Source: JAOUJD01 sp963811265 (GTDB lineage Bacteria > Pseudomonadota > Gammaproteobacteria > Burkholderiales > Burkholderiaceae_F). From it: a DNA stretch of 64,000 nucleotides. Below the pieces are notes generated by a model. That model was given only the letters and a program-made list of their open reading frames with translations. It did not search any database and was not told the DNA's origin. The position numbers were made by a program, and so were the translations under genes. The DNA is taken from the NCBI GenBank assembly GCA_963811265.1, contig CAWEQS010000017.1:62001-126000 (forward strand), written 5' to 3'. This document shows positions 54,565-62,248 of this stretch, one piece after another. The first letter of the stretch is position 1. Each line of letters starts with the position of its first letter.

Positions 54565-55179
54565 TCAGACGCCGAGGTAGCGGCCCGGCTTGTGGTTCAC
54601 GGCGACGACGAGGTTGAGCGCCACCGCGCCGAGCACCGACAGCAGCACGCGCCGGGGCTCGACGATCGCGAACGCCGCCGCGACGATCGCGCAGTCGATC
54701 GCCATCTGCACCTTGCCCGCGCGCCAGCCGTGGCGTTCCTGCAGCCAGAGCACGAGCACGTTCAGTCCTCCCAGGCTCGCGCGGTGGCGGAACAGCATCA
54801 GCAGGCCAGCGCCGATCACCAGGCCGCCCATCACCGCGGCGTAGGCCGGGTGCAGCCAGTCGAAGCGCACCACGGACGGCAGCAGCTCGGCGAAGACCGA
54901 CAGCAGCGCGACGGCGGCGAACGTCTTCACCGTGAAGCCCACGCCCATCGTGCGCAGGGCGAACCACACGAACGGCAGGTTGATCACGAAGAACACGAGG
55001 CCGAAGCGCCAGCCGGTCGCGTAGTGCGCGAGGAAGGCGAGCCCGGCGGTGCCTCCGGTCAGCAGGCCGGCGTGCGCGTACATGTTGACGCCGAGCGCGA
55101 CGAACAGCGTCCCGGTGACGAGCGCCTGGGCGTCCTCGAACACGGTGTGCTGCGTCGTCGGCTGGGTCGGGTGGAACAT
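54565..55179 (-). CDS. YitT family membrane protein
   Basis: This 204-aa protein has five to six membrane helices. The YitT/DUF161 signature is visible: FEDAQALVTGTLFVALGVNMY, HAGLLTGGTAGLAFLAHY, and the C-terminal RASLGGLNVLVLWLQER. Family members are of unknown transport function. It lies upstream of arfB on the same strand with 31 nt between. Confidence 0.87.
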   Translation of the reverse strand: MFHPTQPTTQHTVFEDAQALVTGTLFVALGVNMYAHAGLLTGGTAGLAFLAHYATGWRFGLVFFVINLPFVWFALRTMGVGFTVKTFAAVALLSVFAELLPSVVRFDWLHPAYAAVMGGLVIGAGLLMLFRHRASLGGLNVLVLWLQERHGWRAGKVQMAIDCAIVAAAFAIVEPRRVLLSVLGAVALNLVVAVNHKPGRYLGV

Positions 55180-55456
55180 CGCCCGCAGTCTAGGCGACGA
55201 CTGCCTCTAAACGGTTGACGCCGGTCGCGCATGGAGCGAAGCTTGCGCACCGCTCGTTCGAGCGCCACCTGATCCCGGAGGCGCCATGTCAAAGACTGAT
55301 CTTGTCCGCTAGTCGGCCGCCCTCGCGCTGACTCGGTTCGTTCCGAATCCGCCGCGTCCCGCGGCCGGCGATCCCCACGCATCTGGATTGGGCCGCGCGC
55401 CCTTGCGCGCGATCGCTTGCGCACGCGCTCGCGTGCAGACGAAGGAACGAAACGAA

Positions 55457-56503
55457 ATGCAATTCGAGCAATGGGATCGGCTGCGGCCGATCGGTCTGAC
55501 CCCGCCGGTGATGCAGGCGCTGGCGGCACTCGACGCGCGCGGCGAGCCGATGCGCGTCACCGAGGTCCATCGGGACAGCGTCATCGTGGCCGACGGCGAA
55601 GCCGAGCATCCGGCGCGCCTGCTGCCCGCCGTGCGGCGCGAACTGCCGCCACTCGCGGTCGGCGACTGGGTGGCCGTCGAGCGCGACGCGCACGGCGCGC
55701 TCTGGGTGTGCGACCGCATGCCGCCGATCAGCCAACTGGCTCGCCGCAACAGCGAAGGCCACGCGCAGCCCCTCGTCAGCAACGTCGACACGGCGCTGCT
55801 GGTGATGGGCCTCGACGGCGACTTCAACCTGCGCCGCCTCGAGCGCTACCTCGCCATGGTCACGCCGGCGGGCCTGTGGCCCGTGGTCGTGCTGACCAAG
55901 GCGGACCTCGCCGGCAACGCCGACGCGCGACGCGACGAAGTCGCGCGCCGGATCGGCGCGCGCATCGACGTGCACGCGGTGAACGCGCTCGACCCGCCGT
56001 CCGCGGCGACGCTCGCGCCGTACCTAGGCGCCGGACAGACGCTGGTGCTGCTTGGCTCGTCGGGCGCTGGCAAGTCGACGCTGACCAACGCGCTGATCGG
56101 CCGCGCCGTGCAGGACACCGGCGCGGTGCGCGCCGACGACAGTCGCGGCCGCCACACCACCACCGTCCGCTCGCTGCACCGTCTGCCCGGCGGCGCCTGC
56201 GTCATCGATACGCCGGGACTGCGCGGTCTCGCGCCGGACATCGACGAAGCGGGGCTCGCGGCGAGCTTCGAGGACATCCGGTCGCTGGCATCGCAATGCC
56301 GCTTCCGCGACTGCACGCACGCCGATGAGCCGGGCTGCGCGGTGCGCGCCGGCGTGGCGCCGGACCGGCTGGCCAACTACCAGAAGCTGCTGCGGGACAT
56401 CCGGCGCGACACGCTGACGCCGCTGCAGAAGCGCGAGATCGTGTCGATGTGGAAGGCGCGCGGCAAGTCCGCGGCCGCGCACATGAAGATGAAGCGCGGC
56501 TGA
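55457..56503 (+). CDS. rsgA: small ribosomal subunit-dependent GTPase RsgA
   Basis: This 348-aa GTPase helps 30S subunit maturation. It has the circularly permuted G-motif order: G4 VVVLTKADL, then G1 LLGSSGAGKSTLTN, G2 GRHTTTV, G3 DTPGLRGL. An N-terminal OB-fold region precedes it (AVGDWVAVER) and a C-terminal zinc finger follows (CRFRDCTHADEPGC). ATG 55457 with GAAGGA upstream. An eight-codon open frame with a GGAGG site lies at 55286, upstream. Convergence or operon links are not evident. Confidence 0.92.
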   Translation: MQFEQWDRLRPIGLTPPVMQALAALDARGEPMRVTEVHRDSVIVADGEAEHPARLLPAVRRELPPLAVGDWVAVERDAHGALWVCDRMPPISQLARRNSEGHAQPLVSNVDTALLVMGLDGDFNLRRLERYLAMVTPAGLWPVVVLTKADLAGNADARRDEVARRIGARIDVHAVNALDPPSAATLAPYLGAGQTLVLLGSSGAGKSTLTNALIGRAVQDTGAVRADDSRGRHTTTVRSLHRLPGGACVIDTPGLRGLAPDIDEAGLAASFEDIRSLASQCRFRDCTHADEPGCAVRAGVAPDRLANYQKLLRDIRRDTLTPLQKREIVSMWKARGKSAAAHMKMKRG

Positions 56504-56557
56504 CCGCGACGGTGCCGGCGCGACCGGCCGCGCGATCGCCGCGGATATGATCGCCGC

Positions 56558-57142
56558 ATGCTGCCTGCGCCCGTCGCTCGTCCTTCCTCGCCGCTGGATC
56601 TCTTCCTCACGTTCACGCTGCTGGCGCTGCAGGGCTTCGGAGGGGTGCTGGCGGTCGCGCAGCGGGAGCTGTGCGAGCGCAAGCGGTGGCTGACGCACGC
56701 CCAGTTCGTCGAGATCCTGTCGATCGGCCAGGTGCTGCCGGGCCCGAGCGTCGTCAACGTCGCGCTGATCATCGGCGACCGCTACTTCGGCTGGCGCGGG
56801 GCGTTCTCGGCGCTCGCCGGCATGATGACGCTGCCGCTCGTGATCGTGCTCGCGCTGGCCGCTCTCTACGTCGAGTTCGCGCAGCTGGCCGCGGTCGCCG
56901 GCGCATTGCGCGGGATGGCGGCGGTCGCGGCCGGCCTCATCATCGGCACGGCGCTTCGACTCGCCGCTTCGCTGCGCGGCACGCCGATCGGAGGCGTCGC
57001 GGCGGTGACGCTCGCGACGGCTTCGTTCGTCGCGGTCGCGCTGCTCCGCTGGCCGCTGGTATGGGTGCTGCTCGCGCTCGGCGCGGTCGGCATGGCGTGG
57101 GCCTGGCGGCGCATCGCAGCGCAGGAGCGTTCCGCGCGATGA
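56558..57142 (+). CDS. chrA: chromate transporter, N-terminal half protein
   Basis: This 194-aa protein is a short-chain ChrA (CHR family) containing one domain: TLLALQGFGGVLAVAQRELCER, the signature VLPGPSVVNVALIIGDRYFGWRG, then a Gly/Ala-rich membrane region. Short-chain ChrA proteins work as pairs; the partner gene overlaps the stop as ATGA. Exports chromate from the cytoplasm or transports related anions. Confidence 0.87.
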   Translation: MLPAPVARPSSPLDLFLTFTLLALQGFGGVLAVAQRELCERKRWLTHAQFVEILSIGQVLPGPSVVNVALIIGDRYFGWRGAFSALAGMMTLPLVIVLALAALYVEFAQLAAVAGALRGMAAVAAGLIIGTALRLAASLRGTPIGGVAAVTLATASFVAVALLRWPLVWVLLALGAVGMAWAWRRIAAQERSAR

Positions 57143-57672
57143 CGACGCTGACGCTGGCCGAGGCGCTGCCGCTGTTCGGCCACTTCCTCGTGCTGTCGCT
57201 GCTGTCGATCGGCGGCGCGATCGTGGTTGTGCCGGAGATGCATCGACTGATGGTCGGGCAGCTGCATCTTCTCGACGACGCGCAGTTCAACGCATCCATC
57301 GCGCTCGCGCAGGCCGCGCCCGGACCGAACGTGCTGTTCGTGGCCGTGCTCGGCTACCAGGTGGCCGGGCTGGCGGGCGCGGCCGTGACGCTGGCCGGCA
57401 TCATGCTGCCCTCCACGCTGCTGACCATCGGCGCCACCCGCTGGGCGCAGGCGCGGCAGCATCGAATCGGGATCCGCGCGTTCAAGGCGGGGCTGGCGCC
57501 GATCACGATCGCGCTGCTCGCCGCGACGGGCTGGGTCCTGACTGCACAGAACCCGGCGCCGCCGGTGATCGTTCTCACCGCGATCACCGCCCTTCTCGCC
57601 TGGCGTACGCGGATCCACGTGCTGTGGCTGATTGCCGCGGGCGCCATCGCGGGCGCCTCCGGGCTCGTCTGA
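57139..57672 (+). CDS. chrA: chromate transporter, C-terminal half protein
   Basis: This 177-aa partner of the preceding protein starts within its stop codon (ATGA). The domain is the inverse-topology half: FLVLSLLSIGGAIVVVPEMH and the paired signature ALAQAAPGPNVLFVAVLGYQ, then GIMLPSTLLTI. Together the two short-chain proteins should form one functional transporter. Confidence 0.87.
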   Translation: MTTLTLAEALPLFGHFLVLSLLSIGGAIVVVPEMHRLMVGQLHLLDDAQFNASIALAQAAPGPNVLFVAVLGYQVAGLAGAAVTLAGIMLPSTLLTIGATRWAQARQHRIGIRAFKAGLAPITIALLAATGWVLTAQNPAPPVIVLTAITALLAWRTRIHVLWLIAAGAIAGASGLV

Positions 57673-57750
57673 CGATCCGCTTGACCGCCATCAACGCGGC
57701 AATGCCGGGCGGGTCGAGGATGAAATCGGTTGTACAGACGAGAAGCCACC

Positions 57751-58077
57751 ATGACATTCCCGATCCAGCTCGCGTTCCATCACATGGAGCGGTCCGAAGC
57801 GCTCGAACAGGCGATCCGTGAACGCTCCGAGAAACTGGGCAAGTTCCACCCGGGGATCACCAACATTCACGTGGCCGTGACGCAGGAGACGCGTCACAGC
57901 AGCAAGGGACGGTTGTTCAACGTGAAGCTGGACGTTCACGTGAAGGGCAAGTCGTTCGCGATCACGCAGCAGGGCGACGAGGATGCGTTCGTCGCCGCGC
58001 GCGATGCGTTCGACGCTGCCAAGCGGCTGCTCGATTCCGAACTCGACACCTCGCGCGGCTTCGTCAAGCAGCACTAG
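57751..58077 (+). CDS. ribosome hibernation-promoting factor, HPF/RaiA family
   Basis: This 108-aa short-form protein binds the small ribosomal subunit in stationary phase. The fold markers are present: IQLAFHHMERSEALEQAI, an RSEKLGKFHPGITN helix-turn, VAVTQETRHSSKGRLFNVKL and a C-terminal AFDAAKRLLDSELD. ATG 57751 is used; a TTG 21 nt earlier is possible. The long-form dimerisation tail is absent. Confidence 0.85.
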   Translation: MTFPIQLAFHHMERSEALEQAIRERSEKLGKFHPGITNIHVAVTQETRHSSKGRLFNVKLDVHVKGKSFAITQQGDEDAFVAARDAFDAAKRLLDSELDTSRGFVKQH

Positions 58078-58104
58078 GCGCGGCCGGGCGGCCACGGCGC
58101 GCGG

Positions 58105-58449
58105 TCAGTCGACCGCGAGCAGTTCGACTTCGAACACGAGCGTGGCGTTGGGCGGGATGACGCCGCCCGCGCCGTAGGCGCCGTAGCCCAGGTCCGGCGG
58201 GATGGTGAGCTTGCGCTTGCCGCCGACCTTCATGCCTTCGACGCCTTCGTCCCAGCCGGCGATCACGTTGCCGCGCCCGAGCGCGAAGGCGAACGGGTCG
58301 CGCCGGTCGACGCTGGAGTCGAACTTGCGGCCGTTGGTCAGCCACCCCGTGTAGTGCACGGTCACGTGGTCGCCGCTCTTCGCGGCGGCGCCGTCGCCGA
58401 CCGCAAGTTCCTCGATCATCAGCCCGCTGGCCGTCGTCACTGTCGTCAT
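58105..58449 (-). CDS. FKBP-type peptidyl-prolyl cis-trans isomerase
   Basis: This 114-aa single-domain enzyme has all FKBP hallmarks: VTVHYTGWLTNGRKFDSS, GRGNVIAGWDEGVEGM, GGKRKLTIPPDLGYG and IPPNATLVFEVELL. There is no signal peptide, so it is cytoplasmic. It is divergent from small-protein copy C, with 253 nt between that contain the copy C promoter. Confidence 0.92.
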   Translation of the reverse strand: MTTVTTASGLMIEELAVGDGAAAKSGDHVTVHYTGWLTNGRKFDSSVDRRDPFAFALGRGNVIAGWDEGVEGMKVGGKRKLTIPPDLGYGAYGAGGVIPPNATLVFEVELLAVD

Positions 58450-58586
58450 GGCGGTCTCGTCGTTCCCGAAAGGGGCGGATGTTACCTGCGCGTCGCGCCG
58501 GCCTCACGGGAAGCGAGGCCGATCCGTCGGCCGTGACGCCGATTCGTCGGACGCGGCCCCGCTTCGCGCCCTCCGCCGCGCGCGGC

Positions 58587-58657
58587 TGCAGTTCGCGCCC
58601 GCGACTCGCGCAGTTCGTCGCATCCACGTGGCGGTCGTGCGCGTCGACTCCTACAGT
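58587..58657 (+). promoter_or_regulatory. promoter with two-turn direct repeat, copy C
   Basis: Plus strand: TGCAGTTCG (starting 58587) and CGCAGTTCG (starting 58609), period 22 bp; -10-like TACAGT starting 58652, again 43 bp after the second repeat; start codon 51 bp further. Matches copies A and B in order and spacing. Confidence 0.6.
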
Positions 58658-58702
58658 GCACACATCGACGACATCCGTCGCCAGCCGCACGAGGACATCG
58701 CC

Positions 58703-58906
58703 ATGCTCAAGCACGCTGAAACGGTCTTCTTCCTGCTCGCCACCGTAGCCGCGCTCGCCCTGCCGGCCGTGCCCGCGGTGCAGGAAGCCCTCGCTCGGGA
58801 CTACGCGACCGTCGAGGCCGCGCTGCCCGTGATCCTCATGGAACGCGTCGAGCTCGTTGCCGCGCCCGCCAACCGGTCCCCCATGCAGGTGGCTGCGGTT
58901 CGCTGA
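58703..58906 (+). CDS. small secreted-type protein, copy C (diverged)
   Basis: This 67-aa protein has a hydrophobic N-terminus (FFLLATVAALALPAVPA) and a C-terminal pattern VILMERVELVAAP...VAAVR related to VVLEHVTV...PTAVQ in copies A and B. The conserved promoter layout supports membership. It is longer than the other two and lacks their conserved 3' element, ending at its own terminator instead. Function unknown. Confidence 0.6.
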   Translation: MLKHAETVFFLLATVAALALPAVPAVQEALARDYATVEAALPVILMERVELVAAPANRSPMQVAAVR

Positions 58907-58922
58907 GAACCCTTTCACCTGC

Positions 58923-58957
58923 GCGGCCGGCGCCCCCCGCGCCGGCCGCATTCTTTT
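58923..58957 (+). terminator. rho-independent terminator of small-protein copy C
   Basis: Perfect 11-bp stem GCGGCCGGCGC/GCGCCGGCCGC with a C5 loop, followed by ATTCTTTT, 17 nt after the stop codon. Confidence 0.85.
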
Positions 58958-59077
58958 CGTCCGTACTTTCCCGTCCCCTCGCCGCCGAACGACCGGCCTA
59001 CCGTCAACCCGACTTGGGCGCTGCCCGTTGAAGGCAGAATGGCTGTCGCCATCAACAAGCAATCGACGGGAGAATCG

Positions 59078-59749
59078 ATGAAGCTGCATTCCACGCTCGT
59101 GGCCGTCTCGGCCGCTGCGCTGCTCAGCGCCTGCGCCTCGTCCGGATACGAGCCGAACAAGACGCGCGACACCGCCGTCGGCGCGGCGGCCGGCGCGGCG
59201 ATCGGCGCGCTCGCGCACGGCAGCAACCGCACCCACGGCGCGCTGGCCGGCGCCGCGATCGGCGCGCTCGGCGGCTACGTCTGGTCGAGCCACATGGAGA
59301 AGCAGAAGAAGGATATGGAGCAGGCCACCGCCGGCACCGGCGTGCAGGTCACGCAGACAGCGGACAACCAGCTGAAGCTCGAAGTGCCGAGCGACATTTC
59401 GTTCGATGTCGGCCGCTCCGACATCAAGCCGAACTTCGCACCGATCCTCGACAAGTTCGCGCAGTCGCTGAACCAGAACCCGGCCTCGACGGTCCGCATC
59501 ATCGGCCACACGGACAACTCCGGCAGCGACGCGATCAACAATCCCCTGTCGGTGAACCGCGCCGCCAGCACCCGTGACTACCTGACCGCGCGCGGGGTGA
59601 CCAACCAGCGCATCGCGATCGACGGGCGCGGATCGCAGCAGCCGATCGCCGACAACGGGACCGAAGCGGGCCGCGCACGCAATCGCCGCGTCGAGATCTT
59701 CGTCGCGGAGGCGGCACCGGCACCGGCACCGGCCGCGCCGGCGCGCTGA
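59078..59749 (+). CDS. OmpA family lipoprotein with glycine zipper
   Basis: This 223-aa outer-membrane lipoprotein has an LLSAC lipobox near residue 20, a glycine-zipper segment (AAAGAAIGALAHG; ALAGAAIGALGGY) and a C-terminal OmpA/MotB peptidoglycan-binding domain (SFDVGRSDIKPNF, IIGHTDNSGSDAIN, LSVNRAASTRDYL, and RRVEIFV). It anchors the envelope to the wall, like Pal/YiaD-type proteins. The start MKLHSTLV at 59078 has GGGAGAA upstream. Confidence 0.9.
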   Translation: MKLHSTLVAVSAAALLSACASSGYEPNKTRDTAVGAAAGAAIGALAHGSNRTHGALAGAAIGALGGYVWSSHMEKQKKDMEQATAGTGVQVTQTADNQLKLEVPSDISFDVGRSDIKPNFAPILDKFAQSLNQNPASTVRIIGHTDNSGSDAINNPLSVNRAASTRDYLTARGVTNQRIAIDGRGSQQPIADNGTEAGRARNRRVEIFVAEAAPAPAPAAPAR

Positions 59750-59804
59750 GCGCGCGTGACACCGCGCGTCCGGCCGCGATCCCGCGGACGGCGCGCGCCG
59801 CACT

Positions 59805-60263
59805 TCAGAGCCGCGGCCGCCGCAGCCGCTTGTGCATGCACACGGCGGTGGATGGGCACAGCGACGCGAACTGCGCCGTGCCCTGGATCGCGAGCGGCAC
59901 CGACGCGCGCTCCACGCGCAGGTAATCGTGCAGGGCGAAGAAGCCGGGCACGCTGTCGGTGAGCAGGTAGAGGTCGTCGATGCCGCGCTGCTCGGCGAGC
60001 CGCTCGACGGCCGCCACCAGCGCGCCGCCGCGTCCCTGTCCGTGCAGCGAGGGCAGCACCGCGAGCGACCGCAGCAGGCCGGCGCCTCCGGCATTCTGGA
60101 GGCCGGCCACGCCGACCACCTGCCCCGCCTCGCGCATCACCAGGAAGTCGACCGGCGACGTGTCGACGTCGTCGACGGGCAGGCCCGCCTTCTGCAGCAG
60201 CTCGCGCACGCGCGGGCGGTCGTGCGCCCGCGCCGGTTCGATCAGGAAGGGATCGACGTGCAT
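59805..60263 (-). CDS. GNAT N-acetyltransferase, ArsN2-like
   Basis: This 152-aa acetyltransferase has motif A as LRSLAVLPSLHGQGRGGALV and the ArsN2-type beginning (RVRELLQKAGLPVDDVDT) and end (FFALHDYLRVERASVPLAI...TAQFASLCPSTAVCM). ArsN2-like proteins are linked with arsenic resistance in some genomes, but no ars genes are adjacent here, so the role is uncertain. Confidence 0.8.
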   Translation of the reverse strand: MHVDPFLIEPARAHDRPRVRELLQKAGLPVDDVDTSPVDFLVMREAGQVVGVAGLQNAGGAGLLRSLAVLPSLHGQGRGGALVAAVERLAEQRGIDDLYLLTDSVPGFFALHDYLRVERASVPLAIQGTAQFASLCPSTAVCMHKRLRRPRL

Positions 60264-60328
60264 CCGCGCATTCTCGCAGCCCTCGGGCCGAGGCTCCAGT
60301 CGGTGCCCACGGCGGTCGGCGGCGGCCG

Positions 60329-62215
60329 CTAGATGACGACCTGCGTGCCGATCTCGATCACGCGGTTCGGCGGAATCCGGAAGAAGTCCGACGCGGGCTG
60401 CGAGTTGCGCAGCATCCAGCCGAACAACCCCTGCCGCCAGCGCCACATGCCCTGCCCGGTGCGCGCGAGGACGTTCTGGCGCGACAGGAAGAACGAGCAC
60501 TCGTTGACGACGAGTTCGAGCTCGTGGTGCCGCGCCAGCGCCTCGAAGATCGCGCCCACGTCGTAGGTGTCCTGGAAGCCGAGCCGAACCACCACCTGCC
60601 AGCACCCCTCTTCGAGGTCGGTGACCTCCGCCATGTCTTCCGGCGCGACGTGCGGAACGTTGCGCGCGACGGCAGTCAGGAACACGACGCGCTCGTGCAT
60701 CACGCGGTTGTGCTTCAGGTTGTGCAGCAGCGCATGCGGCACGAAGCCGGTTTCCTGCGACATGAAGACGGCGGTCCCCTCGACGCGCGCCGGCGGGTAG
60801 AGCGACAGGCTCTTCAGGAACGGCTGCAGCGCGATACCGGTCTTCTCGAGTTCGTGGTTCACGATCGACCGGCCGCGCTTCCAGGTCGTGAAGACGAGGA
60901 AGAGGCACGCGCCGAAGGCGAGCGGGAACCAGCCGCCGTGCGGGATCTTCGCGGCGTTGGACACGAGGAACACCCAGTCGACCGCCATCAGCGGCAGGAA
61001 CACCAGCACCACGCGCCACAGCGGCCAGTCCCAGCGCATCCGCGCGACCAGCAGGACGCCGAGCGTGGTGATCGCCATCGAGGTCGCGACGGCGATGCCA
61101 TAGGCCGCCGCGAGATGGGTCGACGAGCCGAAGCCGATGACCAGCGCCACGACCAGGATCAGCAGCGCCCAGTTCACGAACGGCACGTAGATCTGGCCCG
61201 CGTGGGTCTCGGACGTGTAGTCGATCGGCAACCGCGGCAGGAAGCCCAGCTTGACCGCCTGCGACGTCATCGAGAACGCGCCGGAGATGACCGCCTGCGA
61301 CGCGATCACGGTGGCGCAGGTGGCGATGACCACCAGCGGCAACTGCAGCGCGGCGGGCGCAAGCAGGAAGAACGGATTCTCGGCGGCCTTCGGGTCGAGC
61401 AGCACCAGCGCGCCCTGCCCGAAGTAGTTCAGCATCAGCGCCGGCATCACGATCCAGAACCACGCGACGCGGATCGGCCGCCGGCCGAAGTGGCCCATGT
61501 CCGCGTAGAGCGCTTCGCCGCCGGTCAGCGACAGGAACACCGCGGCCATCACCCCGAGCGTGAGCGCCGGGTGTTCGAAGGCGAAGCGCGCGGCGACGAG
61601 CGGATCGAGGGCTTCCAGCACGCCCGGGTTGCGCACGATGCCGCCGATGCCGAGCAGTGCCAGCAAGGCGAACCAGACCAGCATCACGGGCCCGAACACG
61701 CGCCCGACCTTGCCGGTGCCGTGCCGCTGCGCCAGGAAGAGCCCGAGCAGGATCAGGAGGGTCAGCGGCAGCACCGCGCGCGTGAACGCATCAGACACCA
61801 CCGAGAGTCCCTCGACCGCGGACAGCACCGAGATGGCCGGCGTGATCACGCTGTCGCCGTAGAACATCGCCGCGCTGACGAGACCCAGCACGATCGCGGC
61901 ACGCCGCAGGCGGCCGCGCGAAGGCAGCTGCCGCAGCACCAGCGCCAGCAGCGCGAGGTCGCCGCCCTCGCCTTCGTTGTCCGCCATGAGCACGAGCAGG
62001 ACGTACTTCAGCGAGATCACGATCGTGACCGCCCAGAAGATCATCGACAGCACGCCGAGCACGGTTTCGGGCGTCGTGCCGATGCCGTGCGGGCCACCCA
62101 GGCTCTCGCGGAACGCATAGAGCGGGCTCGTGCCGATGTCGCCGTACACGACGCCGATGGCGGCGACGACGAGGGCCGAGGCCTTCTTCGCGTCCGTGGA
62201 GTGGTCGGTGCTCAT
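60329..62215 (-). CDS. kup: low-affinity potassium transporter Kup
   Basis: This intact 628-aa K+/H+ symporter of the KUP/HAK/KT family has 12 membrane helices and a C-terminal cytosolic region. The diagnostic N-terminus is AIGVVYGDIGTSPLYAFRE; further blocks are MFYGDSVITPAISVLSAVEG, MTSQAVKLGFLPRL and KIPHGGWFPLAFG. It ends PPNRVIEIGTQVVI, also typical. Transcribed divergently from nothing close; the next gene lies upstream on the same strand. Confidence 0.95.
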   Translation of the reverse strand: MSTDHSTDAKKASALVVAAIGVVYGDIGTSPLYAFRESLGGPHGIGTTPETVLGVLSMIFWAVTIVISLKYVLLVLMADNEGEGGDLALLALVLRQLPSRGRLRRAAIVLGLVSAAMFYGDSVITPAISVLSAVEGLSVVSDAFTRAVLPLTLLILLGLFLAQRHGTGKVGRVFGPVMLVWFALLALLGIGGIVRNPGVLEALDPLVAARFAFEHPALTLGVMAAVFLSLTGGEALYADMGHFGRRPIRVAWFWIVMPALMLNYFGQGALVLLDPKAAENPFFLLAPAALQLPLVVIATCATVIASQAVISGAFSMTSQAVKLGFLPRLPIDYTSETHAGQIYVPFVNWALLILVVALVIGFGSSTHLAAAYGIAVATSMAITTLGVLLVARMRWDWPLWRVVLVFLPLMAVDWVFLVSNAAKIPHGGWFPLAFGACLFLVFTTWKRGRSIVNHELEKTGIALQPFLKSLSLYPPARVEGTAVFMSQETGFVPHALLHNLKHNRVMHERVVFLTAVARNVPHVAPEDMAEVTDLEEGCWQVVVRLGFQDTYDVGAIFEALARHHELELVVNECSFFLSRQNVLARTGQGMWRWRQGLFGWMLRNSQPASDFFRIPPNRVIEIGTQVVI

Positions 62216-62248
62216 GCGAAGGCCGGAGACTACGCCTCGACGTGCGTT

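Noticed and set aside
43891..58657. Firm assignment of the shared promoter repeats to a LytTR regulator
   Set aside because: Only the period fits; half-sites match the consensus partly and no LytTR gene is in the window.
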